NCBI RefSeq assembly: GCF_048323675.1
Contig: NZ_JBLWFK010000001.1
Coordinates: 496,001 to 560,000, forward strand
Length of the DNA: 64,000 nucleotides
From: Mangrovimicrobium sp048323675
GTDB taxonomy: Bacteria > Pseudomonadota > Gammaproteobacteria > Pseudomonadales > Halieaceae
Direction of reading: 5' to 3'
The notes under the pieces were generated by a model, which saw nothing but the letters and a program-made list of their open reading frames with translations, did no database searches and had not been told where the DNA came from. A program made the position numbers and the translations under genes. Below, in pieces: positions 63,049-64,000 of the stretch. The number at the start of each line of letters is the position of its first letter. The stretch's first letter is position 1.

Positions 63049-63678
63049 CTACCTGACATAACCGCACACCGCGACAAAGTGACAGGCTGAACCCACCAGC
63101 ACAAAGAAGTGCCAGATGCCGTGGGCGTGATCCAGCCGGCTGGCCTTGTCCAGGATATAGAACACCACCCCGATGGTGTAGGCGAGGCCGCCAGCCGCCA
63201 GCCAGTTGAATCCCGTTGCCGGCAGCGCGGCCTTCAGGCTGGTGAAATCCAGGGAACAGGCCCAGCCCATGCCGAGGTAGATCACTACCTGGATGACCTT
63301 GACCGCGCGGCCCTTGAAAAACAGCTCCGAGACGATGCCGATGATCGCCAGGGTCCAGACCAGGGCGAGTATCGCGGTGCCGTTGCTCCCGCGCATACTG
63401 ACCAGCATGAAGGGCGTATAGGTCCCCGCGATCAGCAGGTAGATCGAGACATGGTCGAGAACCTGGAAGATCCGCTTCAGGCGCGGCCCGCGGAAGCTGT
63501 GGTAGAGGGTGGACATGGTGTACAGCAGCACCATGGTCAGGCCGAAGGTGGTGTAGCCCACGATAATTGTGGGGTCGTGGCTCTGGATGCCGAGGGCGAG
63601 CAGGGCGCCCAGACCGATCAGCGCGCCGACCGCGCCGACCAGGTGGCTGATGCTGTTCAGCCGTTCCCCGTAATACAT
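63049..63678 (-). CDS. Hemolysin III/YqfA (PAQR-like) membrane protein
   Basis: 209 residues with seven predicted helices. GERLNSISHLVGAVGALIGL is the first helix with the family His, STLYHSFRGPRLKRIFQVLDHVSIYLLIAGTYTPF (in parts, YHSFRGPRLKR and LDHVSIYLLIAGTYTPF) and the C-terminal GIWHFFVLVGSACHFVA supply the metal-binding Hs. The family is related to PAQR receptors; despite its name it is not an established toxin. Confidence 0.92.
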   Translation of the reverse strand: MYYGERLNSISHLVGAVGALIGLGALLALGIQSHDPTIIVGYTTFGLTMVLLYTMSTLYHSFRGPRLKRIFQVLDHVSIYLLIAGTYTPFMLVSMRGSNGTAILALVWTLAIIGIVSELFFKGRAVKVIQVVIYLGMGWACSLDFTSLKAALPATGFNWLAAGGLAYTIGVVFYILDKASRLDHAHGIWHFFVLVGSACHFVAVCGYVR

Positions 63679-63792
63679 CGTCTACCCCGATTGCCTTGCG
63701 TACCTGATCGTCGATTGTAAGGGCGAGTGGGGCGCGCGAGAACCGGTAATCCATTCGCTGCCTCGCTACTGCCTTGCTCCCGTAAAGTTATT

Positions 63793-63811
63793 GATAAAGA
63801 TTATCATTACG
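63793..63811 (+). promoter_or_regulatory. Fur box upstream of the TonB-dependent receptor
   Basis: GATAAAGATTATCATTACG matches the 19-bp Fur consensus GATAATGATAATCATTATC at 15 positions. It is 52 bp before the receptor start, so iron-repressed expression is expected. Confidence 0.8.
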
Positions 63812-63862
63812 TTTAGCATATTGGTCATCCCACATTACCAGTTGTTTCTGCAAGGATCACCA

Positions 63863-64000
63863 ATGCATTGCCAAAAACTCCCGCTCAGCCTGCTGGTGTC
63901 CAGCTGCCTGGCGCTGCTGACCGCTTCCGCTACCGCGGGCGAACTGACGGAAGAAGTGATAGTCACTGCCAACCGGGTGGAAACACCCCTCAGCACGGTG
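63863..64000 (+). CDS. TonB-dependent outer-membrane receptor, 3' end outside window
   Basis: Only 46 residues are visible from the ATG at 63863. A signal peptide (MHCQKLPLSLLVSSCLALLT...TAGEL) is followed by EEVIVTANRVETPLSTV, the typical start of the plug domain (TonB-box-like E-E-V-I-V-T-A). The Fur box ahead suggests a siderophore or heme receptor. The substrate cannot be judged from the fragment. Confidence 0.88.
   Translation, partial: MHCQKLPLSLLVSSCLALLTASATAGELTEEVIVTANRVETPLSTV

Noticed and set aside
35534..63678. Reading the T_hemolysin and hemolysin-III genes as a toxin set
   Set aside because: Both names are historical: the first family is GNAT-like and the second PAQR-like, and neither has secretion or pore features here.

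Overview
The window is GC-rich, densely coded chromosome from a Gammaproteobacterium, most likely a marine or aquatic member of the Halieaceae/Cellvibrionales type. That placement rests on gene content only: a FadE-type acyl-CoA dehydrogenase, a Cti cis/trans isomerase, PhoPQ- and QseBC-type regulators, a TIGR02647 protein and a TonB-dependent receptor. I see no rRNA, tRNA, CRISPR array, insertion sequence, integrase or phage gene.

Layout. 1-4.4 kb: tyrosine catabolism (HPPD and a VOC protein) with a divergent Lrp/AsnC regulator, then small housekeeping genes and a VIT-type metal transporter. 4.4-8.8 kb: an NCS1-transporter/histidine-kinase fusion with a LuxR-type response regulator. 9-13.1 kb: a glycine-zipper/PepSY/PhoP/PhoQ operon, divergent from a His/Tyr-rich secreted protein; the two promoters share a mirror-image pair of 11-bp-spaced repeats. 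13-26.6 kb: lipid and envelope functions (prolyl hydroxylase, FadE, PhoD, lipase, FKBP isomerase, Cti, BCCT transporter). 26.8-28.7 kb: a subtilisin-like protease.

28.8-36.9 kb (minus) is a ten-gene, mostly 4-bp-overlapping operon. It joins a T_hemolysin/GNAT-like protein, an AMP-forming ligase, a heme-oxygenase-like diiron protein and an SDR (a plausible small-molecule pathway) to a QseBC/PmrAB-type two-component system, a cupredoxin, an FTR1-type permease and an outer-membrane-like protein. A QseB/PmrA-type box lies upstream of its first gene. It is the best candidate here for an undescribed system.

37.7-45.2 kb is a second coherent block: an LLM flavin/F420 oxidoreductase, two paralogous VOC proteins, two SDRs, a DUF1214-like protein, a sulfotransferase and an NTF2-like protein on both sides of a TetR regulator. 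Two matching palindromes (TAAGC-N6-GCTTA) precede the two arms, so this looks like a TetR-controlled catabolic regulon of unknown substrate.

45-57.6 kb holds two MscS channels flanking a TIR-TM-TPR protein, a DevBCA-type exporter whose ATPase carries an extra TerB-like domain, and a TolB-like/TPR membrane protein. 57.6-62.7 kb is an unusual surface/secretion locus: an orphan ParA-like ATPase, a TIGR02466 2OG-Fe oxygenase overlapping a T1SS-type ABC protein with several substituted ATPase motifs, a small membrane protein, an extremely acidic (Glu-Gly-Asp)n protein and a P-domain protein with a C-terminal sorting-type tail. The window ends with a TIGR02647 protein, a hemolysin-III membrane protein and the start of a TonB-dependent receptor behind a strong Fur-box match.

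All functional calls come from reading motifs and family resemblance by eye; no database search was possible.
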